Shown: one piece after another, positions 24,881-36,982 of the stretch
Layout: each line of letters begins with the position of its first letter
Numbering within the stretch: the stretch's first letter is position 1
NCBI RefSeq assembly: GCF_002865645.1
Contig: NW_020194558.1
Location: 2,694,014 to 2,758,013 of the forward strand
Length of the DNA stretch: 64,000 nt
Direction: 5' to 3'
Source of the DNA: Hyaloscypha bicolor E
Taxonomy: Eukaryota > Ascomycota > Leotiomycetes > Helotiales > Hyaloscyphaceae
Notes under the pieces: generated by a model
Seen by the model: only the letters and a program-made list of their open reading frames with translations
Databases searched by the model: none
Told to the model about the DNA's origin: nothing
Program-made: the position numbers and the translations under genes

Positions 24881-26074
24881 TTACTCATCCCACAATACTG
24901 CACTTAACCCGTTGTCGCTTTCTGCTTGTCCAACAGTACCAATTCTCATACTCGCTACTTGTGGGCCCAACAAGCCGGTTGTGATGTCTCTCTTTACCAC
25001 TACCACATTGGCGGTAGTTTGGTCCCCAATAGCCACCAGATCCCCTGCTTTATTGATCTGGAATGTACGCGGATAGGTTCCGCCGGAAGAGGTAACGCCT
25101 GTCAGGGTCATAGCCCCCGTCGATGCGTCCAAGGAGAACGTGGCCAATGAATCATTTGGCGAGAAAGAAAGATCTCTTCTATTGGAAACGATCAAGAAGT
25201 TGTCATGCACATGAACCTCTCCAACCTTTGTTCCTGATGGTGCAGACTTGCCGCCGGCCATAGTGTTTAAGCTTTGCTCTTTCGTCAGGGTCATGCAACC
25301 GCCTGAGTATGCAACCGAAAATCTGTGGACTGTGTTCGCCAATTCGTTGGCAACAAAGAGCGTCTTGTCGCCCCAGAATGCTGCGTGACGAGGTCCGGTT
25401 CCACCAGCTTCCACGAAGTTTCCGCAAGAAGTGAGCGTTCCTGAGCTGCTATTTATGCTATATATCCGGATCAAGTCGGCGCCTAGATCTGGTACCAAAA
25501 GGAAGTTTCCGGAAGGATCCACTACTGTCTGATGTGGATGCGGAACATCCTGCCTTGAATTTGGTCCTTTTGCACTCTGGGTAAGCTTCATGTTCTGCAG
25601 AGTTTGCGTTGATGAAGATAACGGCAGCTTGTAGGTAGTGAGGAGGGAAGATCCACTATGGGTGTTATGTCAGTGTCATTCCCAAGCTCAGGTTACAGCG
25701 ATTACTCACTAATTCACACTCGCAACATATCTCTTATTTCCATAGAGGACGTTGGCAACAGCACCCCCTGGAGCTGAGCATTATCCGAGCTGTTTCAATC
25801 CACCATCTGCTTCCGCTGCGACCGAGGTCAACGACCCAGTGTTTCCCTCATCCGAAACATATAATACCCGGCTCGCGGAGTCAAATGTCAACCAGCTTGG
25901 TTGGCCACCGATTATCACTGTGCCATTCGTTGTCAATGTGTATCCTCCTCCGCTCGTTGGTGTCACAGTCAGCGATTGGAGCGTGCCTTGGTAGTGGGAG
26001 ACGAAAATGTTTATGGCGCAGATAACATCCAGGAGAGCTGGGAGCAGCCCCAAGGAACTAATGAGAAGACGCAT
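24881..26074 (-). pseudogene. Secreted 7-bladed beta-propeller lactonase with one in-frame stop
   Basis: Exons are 26074-25710 and 25655-24881, with a phase-correct 54-bp intron (GTGAGT...ATAG). The frame has 379 codons but carries TAA at 25783-25781, about a quarter of the way in. Both sides clearly belong to one protein: signal peptide MRLLISSLGLLPALL, IFVSHYQGTLQSL, QPSWLTFDSASRVLYVSDEG, then HPHQTVVDPSGNFLLVPDLG, GPRHAAFWGDKTLFVANEL and PRTFQINKAGDLVAIGDQ. This is the 6-phosphogluconolactonase-like Lactonase family (PF10282), here secreted. The change could be a recent inactivation, a strain polymorphism or a base error; the rest shows no decay. Confidence 0.8.
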
Positions 26075-26471
26075 GATCACAACGATTGGCAAGATCAATC
26101 TTCTTCCACTTGCTTTCAGGCTCGTGCGAGACGCAAACTACCAAATTTCCTTGGCAGCTGGAGCACACAGAGTATTTAACTCTGCTCAAAACCACTTCGT
26201 TTCGAGCACATGGCCTCTATAGGATCTACATGATACGGGTATATCTATTTGCTGCCCCGAAGCAATTAAGCCAAGGACAGATCTTGGGTGTTCCCCAAAC
26301 GTTCACGACCCCTGAGCCACTTCCCCGCAATCGAGATCAATCTGTGTCAAGTTGAGTGATCTCTTCCCCTGAGCCGAGGCCCCACACCTCAATTCATGAC
26401 GTCTCAATTTTTTCTTCCCGGGCTGACACGTAAGGCTGGATGGTTGTACCTATAAAGCAACACATTTTGCT

Positions 26472-26621
26472 AATACAACGTCTCTAGGGAAAATAATGTA
26501 GCGAGACAGTGATGTTCCGCGCTGGCACGCACCAGAAAGCAAACGATACAAACTTTTAATTGGCATTCACCCCTTGTCTGTGGCTCTCTCGCTACATTAT
26601 TTTCCCTAGAGACATTGTATT
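26472..26621. mobile_element. Short TIR element (MITE), 150 bp
   Basis: Inverted repeats of 35 bp at 26472-26506 and 26587-26621 differ at one base, with core TCTCTAGGGAAAATAATGTA. The short spacer is non-coding. Taking TA at 26474-26475 and 26619-26620 as target duplication gives a Tc1/mariner-like insertion, but the palindrome extends two bases beyond, so the exact ends are uncertain. Confidence 0.7.
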
Positions 26622-27312
26622 CGGAACTACTATACCGCTTCAGGCGGAATATGTTTCTATCGGCAAGTGGGTGAGGTACTTTGGGCTTTTTATTCGCGAG
26701 CCCTGTAGCCAGCTAGTGCTCGGCTGATCTCAGTGGGCAAGCGAGATTTGGCCCTACCAGCCTCACTTTGTTTGGATAAAGTTGTCCCAAAACGGTGCGG
26801 ATGACTTGATGAGATGATGGCCAAGATATAAACCTCGAGAGTTCTGCTAAGCAATATCTTATCATCCACAAGGATCTACCAGCGTTGATGGTATCGTTCG
26901 CGTCAGCTCCATAATAGTTCTGTCTAAGTTCGTACTTTCATGAACCGCTTCTCCCATGTTCTCCCACAGTGCATAACGGATGAAATTTTGGGTCTCTATC
27001 TTGTAGATTTATGTGGCTTTCTCAGCCAGGAACTGGTTAAACAATACGGAACATGGCTGCCAAATGATTGACTGTCCCAAAGTGTGAGCCCTCTGCCAAG
27101 CCCAATCAACCGGAATCCGATAACCGTTTGGCATGTTTTCACCTCCACACCGTGGGGAGGCTTAGCTATAGACCATTTCTCTTTGTGGGATGTTTCTCGT
27201 ATTATGAGTACTGTACATAATATCAGGCAGCAACCCCGTTCTCTTGTCTTTCGTCGTTTGTTTCATTTCTGAGCAGCTCATCGCAGCTATCCTTCAGCTT
27301 CTGGACCCTGCC

Positions 27313-27534
27313 ATGATGATCGCCCTTACTGCCTTTTCGCTCCTGCTTGCAGCAGTACCGAGCCATGCTACAGTTATCGGCCTTCAAAAGAGATCGTCCC
27401 TAACTAACTACTTGACATCTGCAAGTGTTCCACAAAGCGCACCGGGGTCAGCGGATTTCAAGCAAGCTATCAAGCCCTTCAATCTCTGAATCCCATTTAC
27501 ACCTATTGCAGTAGCGGTCCCTACGACCGTTGCT
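27313..27534 (+). pseudogene. Remnant of a secreted FAD-linked (BBE-type) oxidase
   Basis: The fragment starts with a signal peptide (MMIALTAFSLLLAAVPSHA). It continues with SSLTNYLTSASVPQS and DFKQAIKPFNL, then TGA at 27487-27489, then IPFTPIAVAVPTTVALVQA in the same frame. That order matches the N-terminus of fungal glucooligosaccharide-oxidase/berberine-bridge-type enzymes up to the start of the FAD-binding fold. Everything after is missing. A different frame across 27440-27735 is also open and protein-like. Confidence 0.6.
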
Positions 27535-28450
27535 CTAGTGCAAGCTGGTACCCAGATCTCACGACTTTCCTATACTGGTACCGTGCCGAGAACGTGTCCA
27601 TGCCAGACCAGGGTTTTGTCGAGCCACTTGAGGCTTACTGGGTTGCTGGGTTCCCAACGATATCAACAATAAGACGGCAATCCGGGCTCATGCTCGGATC
27701 TTGTACTACGGTCCGGTTCAGAACTGAACGTTAGAAAATATACACTTAGAGCATTTTTTTGAGACATCCATCGAATGATAATATCAGGGGGTTCTGCTTT
27801 GCGGAAGAAAATGTTTGGACTTCAGATTACAGAGCCAGTCGTTCGAGGTCCAACACGTCACTTGGCACACCGCGGAAATTTCAATCACACCGATATTTCC
27901 TATGTAATAGCTGAAGACGAACATACTCATACAACATTAATCATTCCATTCCACTCGGAATGAAGAGATTTGAATAATGGTGGGGGTAGAGACTTTGAGC
28001 TACGCCAGCTAAGATCAAAAATATTCAATGAGTGAAGAATCCACAAGGGGGTGAGATGACGACAATCGCAACCCTCCATTTGGTTCAAGAAAATATTGAG
28101 AACTGCATATCAATCAAAAATCGTACTCAGATAAGAAAACAATTTGGTTGCAGTACCCCCAGAGCTACTGGGAGGACCGGCGATGGTGGTCATTCTCTCA
28201 CCCGTGCAAGCAAGGAATTAAGAGCAGGACACGGAAGACCAAGAGGCACAAGGTATGCAGGGAATGATTGCTATTAATAAATATGCTGTCATCAATCAAT
28301 ATCCCTCGCTCAAATCCGCCTAGCTAACGCCATAGCCATCCCATGCATCAATTCGCTCAAAATATGCCACGATGTGACCCCACAAACGCCTGCCCATGCT
28401 TGTCCCCAATCAAATCTCGATACTCTACAACGCAAATGGCAAAGATGCCA
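27535..28450. other. Intergenic, 3' of RAD50
   Basis: No gene is supported beyond the overlapping open frame noted for the oxidase remnant. Confidence 0.5.
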
Positions 28451-31400
28451 TCACATGAGACCAGAAAGACTCTGCTGCTCAATGATGCTCTTCTGGTCCG
28501 CATTTCTGCTGACCCGAAAGTAGTGGTCACCAAACTCATTGCACTTCATCTCCCGCAAGAACTCCTCGTCGTGAGTGATGATGATCATTTGGAAGTTCGA
28601 TTGGTGACGTCGGTTCTTGATGATCTTGTTCAAAGACTGAGCGAGTGCTCTAATGTTGTCTTGATCCAGGTTAGTGGTAGGTTCGTCGAGAGCAATGACC
28701 TGGAAATCGTTAGCATCAAATCTTTCGCAAAAGCAGTGGAAGTTCTTACACCGCAATTAAGACCAAAGCACTCAGCAAGAGCAAGACGGATGATGATACA
28801 AGCCAAAACCTTCTGGCCAGCACTGCATCGACCACGCATATCCATCTCAGCATCTTGCTTCACCATGACTACCCGATAGTTGTAAGATCGCTTGGTCGTG
28901 GTATTGGCAGTGTCGTTCTCTGAGCGGATCATGATAGTGTCAACATCTGTACCTTGGTATGTGCTTCGCCACAGTTCGCCAGCGATCGCATTGATCTCTT
29001 GCATCTTGAGACTGTGGAACTTCATGATCGCGCTGTCGAGTGCATTGGAATACTTATTCAGGTCTTCGACTGCGGCCTTCGTAGTCTCGACCTTGATGTG
29101 CATCTCCTTATACTGCTCGGCAGCATCTTTATATTCTCGTTCATACTCATCCAGCGAGTCCTGCAATTGGCTATCCTTGGCTGTGATCTTTCCAACCAGA
29201 GGGCCTTTTTCTGACTGGAGTGTTTGCCAGTTTCTATCGGCAGCGGCTGCTTCACGAACAAGCTGCTCATAGTCATCCGTGACATTGCGATCCTCCAGTT
29301 CAGCAATGTCGTTCTTAACTCCTTCCAGTTCTCGAAGATGCTTCCGATATCTAATGTTCTCTTGGAAAGTTCTCTTATTGTGCTCGCTGTCGTCAATCAT
29401 CTTCTTCAAGGAATTGGCAGCTGTCGTGAGCTGATCTGTGTCGGCCTGAATCTGCTTCGCCTCTTGTTCGAGAGTCTTGATTGCTCGTCGGCAAGCGGCA
29501 AGCTTTGCTGGACCTCCGTTTTCGAGATAGGAATCGATGCTTTCCTGAATCAACTTGAATTTGTGCACAGTCTCACCGAGTTTGGTCTTCTCAGCTTGGA
29601 CATCCTTTGCCTTCGCTTGGCCACGTCGTTGAGCATCCTCATGGAGAGCCTTTGCCTTCGCAATTTGCGGGCCGAGAGAAGTGAGTGCCTCGTCGGCTTC
29701 TTTGATTACCTGACGCTGGTGGTTGGTCTGTTCACGAAGTTCGTCAATTTCCTTCGTAAGACGTTGCTTGTTCTCGAACTCGACTTTAGCCATGTCGACC
29801 TTATTGGAGGCAGTCCCAGACTCGATTTCCAGCTTGTTGATCTCAGCCTTGGCTTGATCCCGACTGTTCACAAATCGGGTATGCGTCTTTTTGACAGCGC
29901 GAATGCGCTCATCACAAGAAGAAGATTGCTCCTGGATCTCGTCGGCGGACAGAGAGCTGCCAGACAATTTCTGCTGCGAGGAAAGTCGTGCAATATCAGT
30001 CTCGTGGTTCGAGATCTCGGTGCAATATTTGGCAATGTTGTTGACCGTTGGCGACAAAACCTCCACATCTCTCTTCGCAGATTCTTCCTCGTTGACCACG
30101 TTGTCACACTGTTCGAGACGTTGCACTAAAACTCTCTTCTTGCTTTCCATTCTCTCTAGATCCCTCTCCAGAGCTGGTACCTCAGTGTCGTGCAGCTTCT
30201 TGCAGAGTTCGTATTGAGAACGTGCTGCGTTGGCTGTCTTGAAGTCTGCCTCGAGAGCCTTGAGATCATCTTCAAGATCCCTTTTGACTAGCTTAGCGAG
30301 TGCCTTCTCAATCTTGTCCACCGCGGCTGACTTTTCTGCAAAGTCTGCAAAAGAACGGTCGCAAAGTCTGCAACAATTCCTCGACTTGATGATGTCCTGA
30401 GCTTGGCGGTAGTAATCAGACACGTAAGTCATGCCATCAAGATCCTGTCTGAGATCGTTGCGTTCCTTTTCTAAAGCCTCGAGCTCTGGCAGATAATCGT
30501 CGACGTTGCTGAGCGGCTTTCCTGCTGCGGTCGTAATGGAGTTCAATACGACAGTCCGAGATTTCTGCATTTCTCCCTTCTTCTGCGAAAGATTGGATCG
30601 AGCATTCTGAAGCTTGATTTCTTGTTCGCGAAGGTCTTGATGTGCACCCTCTTGCTGTTTCTTTGCGTCGACAAGAGTTCGGGAACGCTGGCCGAGAACA
30701 GCTTGGAAGAGGCTCTCGAGAGTGTCAGGACGCCAGTCTGAACCAACAATCGCATTCAGCTGTTCAGTGTATGTCGAAAGCATGGTGTTCAAAGAGGTTT
30801 GCTTTTGCTTCGCCAACCCTTTTTGATGGATAAGCGCAGCATTGTCCTGGGCAAGTTCATTGCTCTTGAACAATTCATCTCGCAATCTATTTGACTCCGA
30901 TTCCAGTTCTGCAAGACGATTCTCCTCGGCCGTGATAGTACTGTTCCAGGCAGCAACTTCAAACGAGGAGGTAGCCTGTTGAAGGCGTTTCTTGATATCA
31001 TTGAGACGCAGATTCAAGGCAGCCATTTCGCCTTCTTCCATTCGGATCGAGCTCACCTCCTTCAGCTTGATATCCACCCTCTTGTTGTTGGCGGTGATTG
31101 CTTGCTGGGCGGCGAGTCTCTTTTCTGTTCGGGTCGTCTTTTGGTCGTTAAGAGCGGAGAGGGTCTCTTGAGTCTTTCGTAATTCGTCGTTCGACTCCTT
31201 ATTGAGGGTTTCCAACTCAAGATCGCGGTCTCGACCCGACTTTTGGACTCTGGCAACAAATTCCTTGACCTGTTCCTCATCGATGTCGCCTTCGTATCCG
31301 CGAATCGAATGAGTACGAGCTGCCTCCTTCACAAGCTGCAGACGTGATTCCAGATTTCTCTCATAATTCTCCTTCTCCGCCTGATGCTGGCCTTGTTCTG

Positions 31401-32699
31401 CTTGTTTTGCGGACAATTGTTGGCGTGAATCATTTGCGGAAGCCTGCAGCTCTTGCCACTGGACTTTTTGCTCCTTCGATTGACGGGCGTACTCGGCCAT
31501 TCTCTCCTCATATTGTTCGAGAGTGGACTGAAGCCACTCATCAGATTCAGTGCGCTCTTCAAAGTTTTCTCTCAAATCAGCGACGGTAGATTCGAGGTAT
31601 TCTGCTTGTTTTGTCTTCGTCCTGAGTTCGTCCACGATGCCGAAAGCTTTAACTTTACGCTTGTGCTTCTCGTCCCGGTCGTTTTCAGCCTCCACAATCT
31701 TGCGGTCGACGGTAGCAATCTTGTCGCGAATTTCTTCGACTTCATTCGACAGGGCGGTAATCTGTCTCTCGGCTCGTTCGGCTCTGTCTTTTTGACTCTT
31801 GTTGTTCGCCTCGTGGATGACGAGGTTACCCAATTTAGTCTTATGAACTTTTGCGAGCGACTTGATCGTGTCGACGGCTTTGGAGTATTTCTGAGCCTCG
31901 AAAATCTCATCGAATTTAACCTTGAGCTTCGAAGGCTCGCTCATGGGCCACAAAGAGTCGTCTTGGTGGCAGAAGATGACATTTTCTAGAATAGCCGGCG
32001 GTACACCCAGGTGCATGGGAATAACCTTATTCATCTGGGCCACCTTTGTGGACATTGTGACCCGTTCCCCGTGATGCTCCATCAACAGCTCACAGTCGAG
32101 TGTCTTAAATGTTGTCTTCGACTTTTTGACGGCAAGGGACATGCTTCGGGTGACGACGAGCTTGCTGTTCGCGGCATTGCGGAACTGAAGCTTGACTTGC
32201 CCCAGAACCTCCGATTCTGCACATAACTAGAAGATGTTAGGACGAATTAAGACGGGTTGCGGAGATCACACCTTGGGATCATGGATGAAGGCACCACCCG
32301 TGCTGTTGGGTGGGAGTTGGCCGGCCGTAGCATACTTAAGGCATTCGATGATGGTCTAGAGACGTAAGCATGTGTGCAAAAGGGGGCCAAGATATACCCA
32401 CCGTCTTTCCGGAACCGTTGAACCCGACGATCAGGTTGAGAGGTGTCTGGAACTTGATCGTTTGCCCGGTGCGATTATCGAAGGAGCGGATCCTGGGTTG
32501 CACAAGTTAGCGTCAGAGATATTGAAAGCGATGACACTGTAGCTTACCCTTGGACGGCCAACTTCTCGATTGAAGCTGTGGAAGAGCGGTCAGCAGGTTG
32601 ATCATGAGTGCCACTCCGTTCGTCAAAGAGGTAACTTACACCTGCGAACCTGGGGTTAGCCTGGATGAATTCAGTTTGAAAAGGAGAGGACACTTACAT
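28451..32699 (-). CDS. RAD50: DNA repair ATPase Rad50
   Basis: Seven exons: 32699-32698 (only the AT of the start codon), 32649-32642 (8-nt micro-exon), 32575-32548, 32492-32402, 32355-32272, 32226-28750 and 28699-28451. They give 1312 residues, the usual Rad50 length. Walker A GFNGSGKT is at 36-43, followed by long heptad coiled coils. The zinc hook CRLC is at 690-693. Signature CSAGQKVLACIIIRLALAE and Walker B VIALDEPTTNLD (about 1231 on) are intact, and the D-loop and H-loop IIITHDEEFL follow. Rad50 with Mre11 and Nbs1/Xrs2 tethers and processes DNA double-strand breaks and telomere ends. The two shortest exons are inferred: they restore the conserved IEKL-QGIRSFD N-terminus in phase with good splice sites. 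It is divergent from wc-2. Confidence 0.95.
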
Positions 32700-33067
32700 C
32701 TTGATGTCTCGGACTCCTGTGCCTTCTGCCAAGGCAGGAACATCAGCGTGGGGTTGTTGGTGGTGCTGATCAGAAGTGGTTGCAGTTGTGTTGACGAGGA
32801 AGGTCGGGGAGGACGCGGGCTGATTAAATAAAGGTCCGGGAGCGACGCGCCTGGTCACGTGCAAACGATTAAATTTACCGCTAAATTCGCTAAATTTCCC
32901 CGCTAAATCTCAACGCTAGTATCGGAGCTCATTGGCCCCAATCGCAGTCCACGAAAGTGGATGGGACATTTACGCCCTGTCATGATCGTGAGCGCTTCTA
33001 AATTTCTTCACAAGGCAGTTTGGCCTTGACCGTATTCGAATGGTGTCTTGCTATAGACCAGTTCAGT
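32700..33067. promoter_or_regulatory. Bidirectional promoter, RAD50 / wc-2
   Basis: The 368 bp between divergent start codons hold an E-box CACGTG at 32856-32861 and three CGCTAAAT repeats (about 32879, 32888, 32901). Confidence 0.5.
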
Positions 33068-34662
33068 ATGTCTCAGGGACCAATGAATCCGAACAGTCTG
33101 GGGATGGATCCGTCCATGTATTATCAGGGCATGGCGGGGATGGACGGCATGCCAGGAGGCTTGTCAGCCTCGCAGGTACGATGCTCCCCTCTCTCCTGAT
33201 CGATCGACAGAGTGTGCTGATTGCGTGTAGGCTCCTCCTAGTGCGAATGACACCTCGATGAGCGGCATACTGGAAGACAGCATGCTCGAAGACTTTGACA
33301 ATACTCTCGATGTCAACAATCTCGAGAGCGGCAGCCAGAGACCTTATGGACTGCCGAGCTCTGCAATGCCACGAAATGAGAGCGAGCAAATGGACGAGCG
33401 GGGAGCTCTTGTGCTCAATTCAATGGATAATACAATGAGCGGCGCCGGCGCAGGACCATTGCCTACTGGATTCGGTACACAATCTGGGGTTAGTGGTGGT
33501 AGCACACTCACAGACTTCACGAAGAGGAGGAACTGGCCACAACGAGTGGTTGAAGAGCTGAAGGATTTTCTCCACATTCTAACCCCCGATGGGAGAATAG
33601 TCTATATGTCCCCCAGTGGCGAAGCATTGACGGGGTATACTCGAGAGGAGCTTGTGGGCAAATTTATCGTGGATTTCATACACACTGACGATTCCGGAAT
33701 ATTTGTGCGAGAGTTCAACGAATCTATCGCTAGTGGCCATCCTCTCAGATTTTTCTATCGATTTAAGAAGAAGGATGGGACGTACACGATTTTCGAATCT
33801 CACGGGCACCCTCATCTTACCTCGGAAGCCGCACAATTTGGACCGAACAATGGATCAAGCTTCTGCAAAGGATTTTTCATGATGGCGCGTCCATACCCGA
33901 CCAAGAACGCTGCACTGCTCGACTCTTTCCTCGAACACAAGATCGAAAATGAACGACTTACGAGGAGAATCGCTGATCTCAAGCGGGAGGAAGCTGAGGA
34001 GGTAGATGAGTCGCACAAGACATGGTTGAAAAAGCAAGAAGGGCGACCAGAGATTCAATCCGAGGAGAACGAGACGCTGGGATCCACGACAGCATCAATG
34101 CCTAGCCATATGGCGAACCCAGATGCATTAGCAATGCCACCACCAGCAAAGCCGTCGTCTATGAATGCTGCTTTGACTCGACAGAACTTGGAGGATGCGA
34201 ACGCCGGAAGCAGACCGGATTCTATAAATGACAAGATGGCACGTTACGAAGGTGCTACTCATATTGAGACGATTGAGATGCTGACAGGATTACGATACCA
34301 AGATGGAGAACGAAGTCACGGAATCAGCACTGGAGACCAGAGTCCAGCATTGATCAGAGGCGATGCCGGAATAGCGATCCCTGTTGATAAGGAAGCCAGG
34401 GGAGGCGACAAGAAGAAGAAGATAAAGCTTCCAGATGAATATGTTTGCACAGATTGTGGTATGTATATCAATGCGTGAGGTCGCTGCGTGTATTGACATT
34501 GATCAAGGTACTCTCGATTCCCCGGAATGGCGGAAGGGCCCCAGCGGACCAAAGACGCTCTGCAACGCTTGCGGTCTCCGATGGGCCAAAAAAGAGAAGA
34601 AAAGAGCAGGTCCATCCCAACCGGCGGCTTTGCAACTGGGGCAGAGCACTGGAAGCAGTTAG
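33068..34662 (+). CDS. wc-2: White collar-2 type blue-light regulator (PAS + GATA finger)
   Basis: Exons are 33068-33175, 33231-34458 and 34508-34662, giving 496 residues. A Met/Gly-rich N-terminus precedes a single PAS domain (about 138-255: [60 protein letters not shown]). A coiled charged stretch and a GATA finger C442-x2-C445-x18-C464-x2-C467 (CNACG) with a basic tail follow. The domain order, one PAS plus a C-terminal GATA finger, is that of WC-2 rather than WC-1, which has an LOV and more PAS domains. With WC-1 it forms the white-collar complex that activates light-responsive and clock genes. The intron splitting the GATA finger after CTDC lies inside the zinc-binding loop. Confidence 0.92.
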
Positions 34663-34901
34663 GATTCACAAGTGTCACATGGCGTACCCGGTAATTTGGC
34701 ATTTAGGCAAGGTGCAAGTTGGGTCCCTTTTCAACGGTGTTCAAGAGGGGCACGGACAATGATACCTGTCTCTCGGACTGGCTTGGCTGGCGTTGGACTC
34801 GGAACGGATTAAATTGCTTACAAGTATCAGCTAATGAAAGAAAAGAAAGCAGGATTTCTTGATCGTCTCAAAGAAAGTTCTCACAGTCAAGCGCCGTCAA
34901 G

Positions 34902-36982
34902 CTATGTATGGCAAACGCTCAACACCTCACAAGCAAAAAACCTCCCCGCTTCAATATAATCCATCCCCTGCACCACCGGAAAGCTATCGGACAACATCCC
35001 CAACCCACCCACCATCATGACGCCCACAACCGCAGCGCCTAACCCCGCAACCACCTTGCCTCTATCACCCAGTCCCTTCTTCTCCGTCTTACCCCTAACC
35101 CAACACCTCAATCCCGTCCTCTCCCCCGCAGGATTCGGCTCCAATCTACCATGCATATCCCGCCTATTCCACCCATAATAGCACACCACCGCGCCCCTCG
35201 CCAACTGCAAAACGCGAAACCCATCCTTCTCCCTCAAAAGCCTACTACATTCACCCATCTCATCATCCTCATCTTGCCCCGGCTTATACCTCGTCACCAC
35301 CGGCCAAACACCAATCTTGCACATAGCTCTATAATCTCTATCTACAGGGGTGGGTACTTTCGTCTCATGTGCAGCAAGCGCTGCATCTGCCTTGATTCCT
35401 GCGCGCGTCTCTCGTTTCCCGGCATTTATAAAGGTATCGAGGGCGGCGTTCAAGTGGGCGCGGCGATCGAGGAAGATTTCAAGCCGGAGGCGATGGTCGG
35501 TGAGCACGGCTTCTTGGCTGTCTAAGTACAGGCGGTTTTCAAGACTGTAGTGGTCTGTTTCGTCGTAGAAGGTGCCCGGAGAGACGTCGTTGAAGGTGAA
35601 GATTGTGGGGGAGAACTTGATGCAGAGGGACAAATAGGCGGCTGTTGAAACCAGGTTGTGGAGAGCTTGGTACTGGTCTTCGATTTTAGGCAAAGGGATT
35701 CCGAAACGCGGTTGCATGCCGTAGAGGTAGTCGGTTAGTGGCTTGAGAAGGAGTGAGATTTGAGCGGTGAGTGTGGCGACGGAGGAGTAGAAGTTCTCTG
35801 TTACTGCGTTGCGGCCGATGATTGTTCTTACTGTTTCCGCTCTTAAGGCTTGACGGCCGAATCCTTCTTGCCGTCAGTAATCTTAACTGTGAAGTGTCAA
35901 GTGATAAAGAAAGGGAAAGTTGCCGTACCCTCACGCCCGACAAACGCTCTCGAAAGTCCATGCAGCAGCTCCGCCTGCTCCTTCTCCGCCCCAAACAAAT
36001 CCACATCAAAGATCTTCACCCGAACAATCTTCATCAAGATCCCCATAACCAGCCACTTCCTCTGCACCGTGTCCCTGAGTAGATCATCCCAGCTTCCCGT
36101 CCCCAAGTTCGGATCTGATTCGGCTACTTGCTCTGCCCAGGTGATAAACTCGTCCGTCATGCCCGCTGCCCACGGCTCGAAGAACTCGCCTGCGTCCAGA
36201 TCGTGCACGCCGAAGTAGTGGGTTGCGAATTTATCCGTTTGGCGGAACAGGCGCCGGAGCATCTCGGTGTACCAGGCGTCTGAACGGTCTTCGAGCGGAT
36301 GAGGTTTGTAGCTTATTCGTAGGGGCTGGGGAGCAAGTTCTGCGAGGTCGATTTTGCGTTCTACTTGGACGACGTGGTTTAGTGGGAGTGGTTTTATTGG
36401 TTTCACGATGGCCCGTCTAGCTGCTGCGGTAGTCGACCGAGTTGCACGGCGTTTGTTGGAGGTGGGTGTTTTGTTTTCTTTGTATTCGCCGTCGCTATCG
36501 TCTTCCCGAGATCGTTTCTTGCCTTTCTTGGAGAGACTGCCTGTTGATGTTTGAGCTGTGTTGGGTGTCGCAGGTGCCATGGCACCGCGAGATTCTGGTG
36601 TATATCTCGCTGCTCGAAGTAGAGTCTCCAGGTTTTGGGATAGAAGTTCTGTGTTGCCTGGTGCCCACACTGGTCTCGCCCCGTCTGGCGTGAGAGGCTG
36701 CAGAGAATCAATCTCTTTCTCCACGGCTATACTACTTTGCCTCCTTCGAGATGGCGACTGACTGTACTGTTCAGGACTCATGGCAGTGCTAGCTGTATTT
36801 CTAGGATTCAGTGACGTCGAATTCCTAGCGTTGGGTGTGCTCTTCATATTTCCAAGTATGGAGCTCAACACCGCCGCGTCCTCTTTTTCTAATTGATTGA
36901 AGCTGACTTTCTTCTTTGGTGAGTTGGGGCGGCTTCTGGGGTCCCTGACAGCAGAGCTTTCAGGCAGCTGATATTCCGACAT
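34902..36982 (-). CDS. Conserved fungal protein, nuclear N-terminus and C-terminal membrane segment
   Basis: Exons are 36982-35929 and 35866-34902 (intron GTACGG...CAAG), giving 672 residues. The N-terminal third is disordered and basic. It holds KKKVSF (a PP1-docking-like K-V-x-F), SPSRRR and nuclear-localisation clusters (KKGKKRSRED, SNKRRATRS). A globular region starts near LRISYKPHPLEDRSDAWYTEMLRRLFRQTDKFA and continues through WAEQVAESDPNLGTGSWDDL, KWLVMGILMKIVRVKIFD and DRRAHLNAALDTFI. One hydrophobic segment (VVAGLGAAVVGVMMVGGLG) near the C-terminus could span a membrane. I recognise no named family. A nuclear-envelope location is one reading of basic N-terminus plus C-terminal anchor. 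It converges on wc-2, with 239 bp between the stop codons. Confidence 0.75.
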
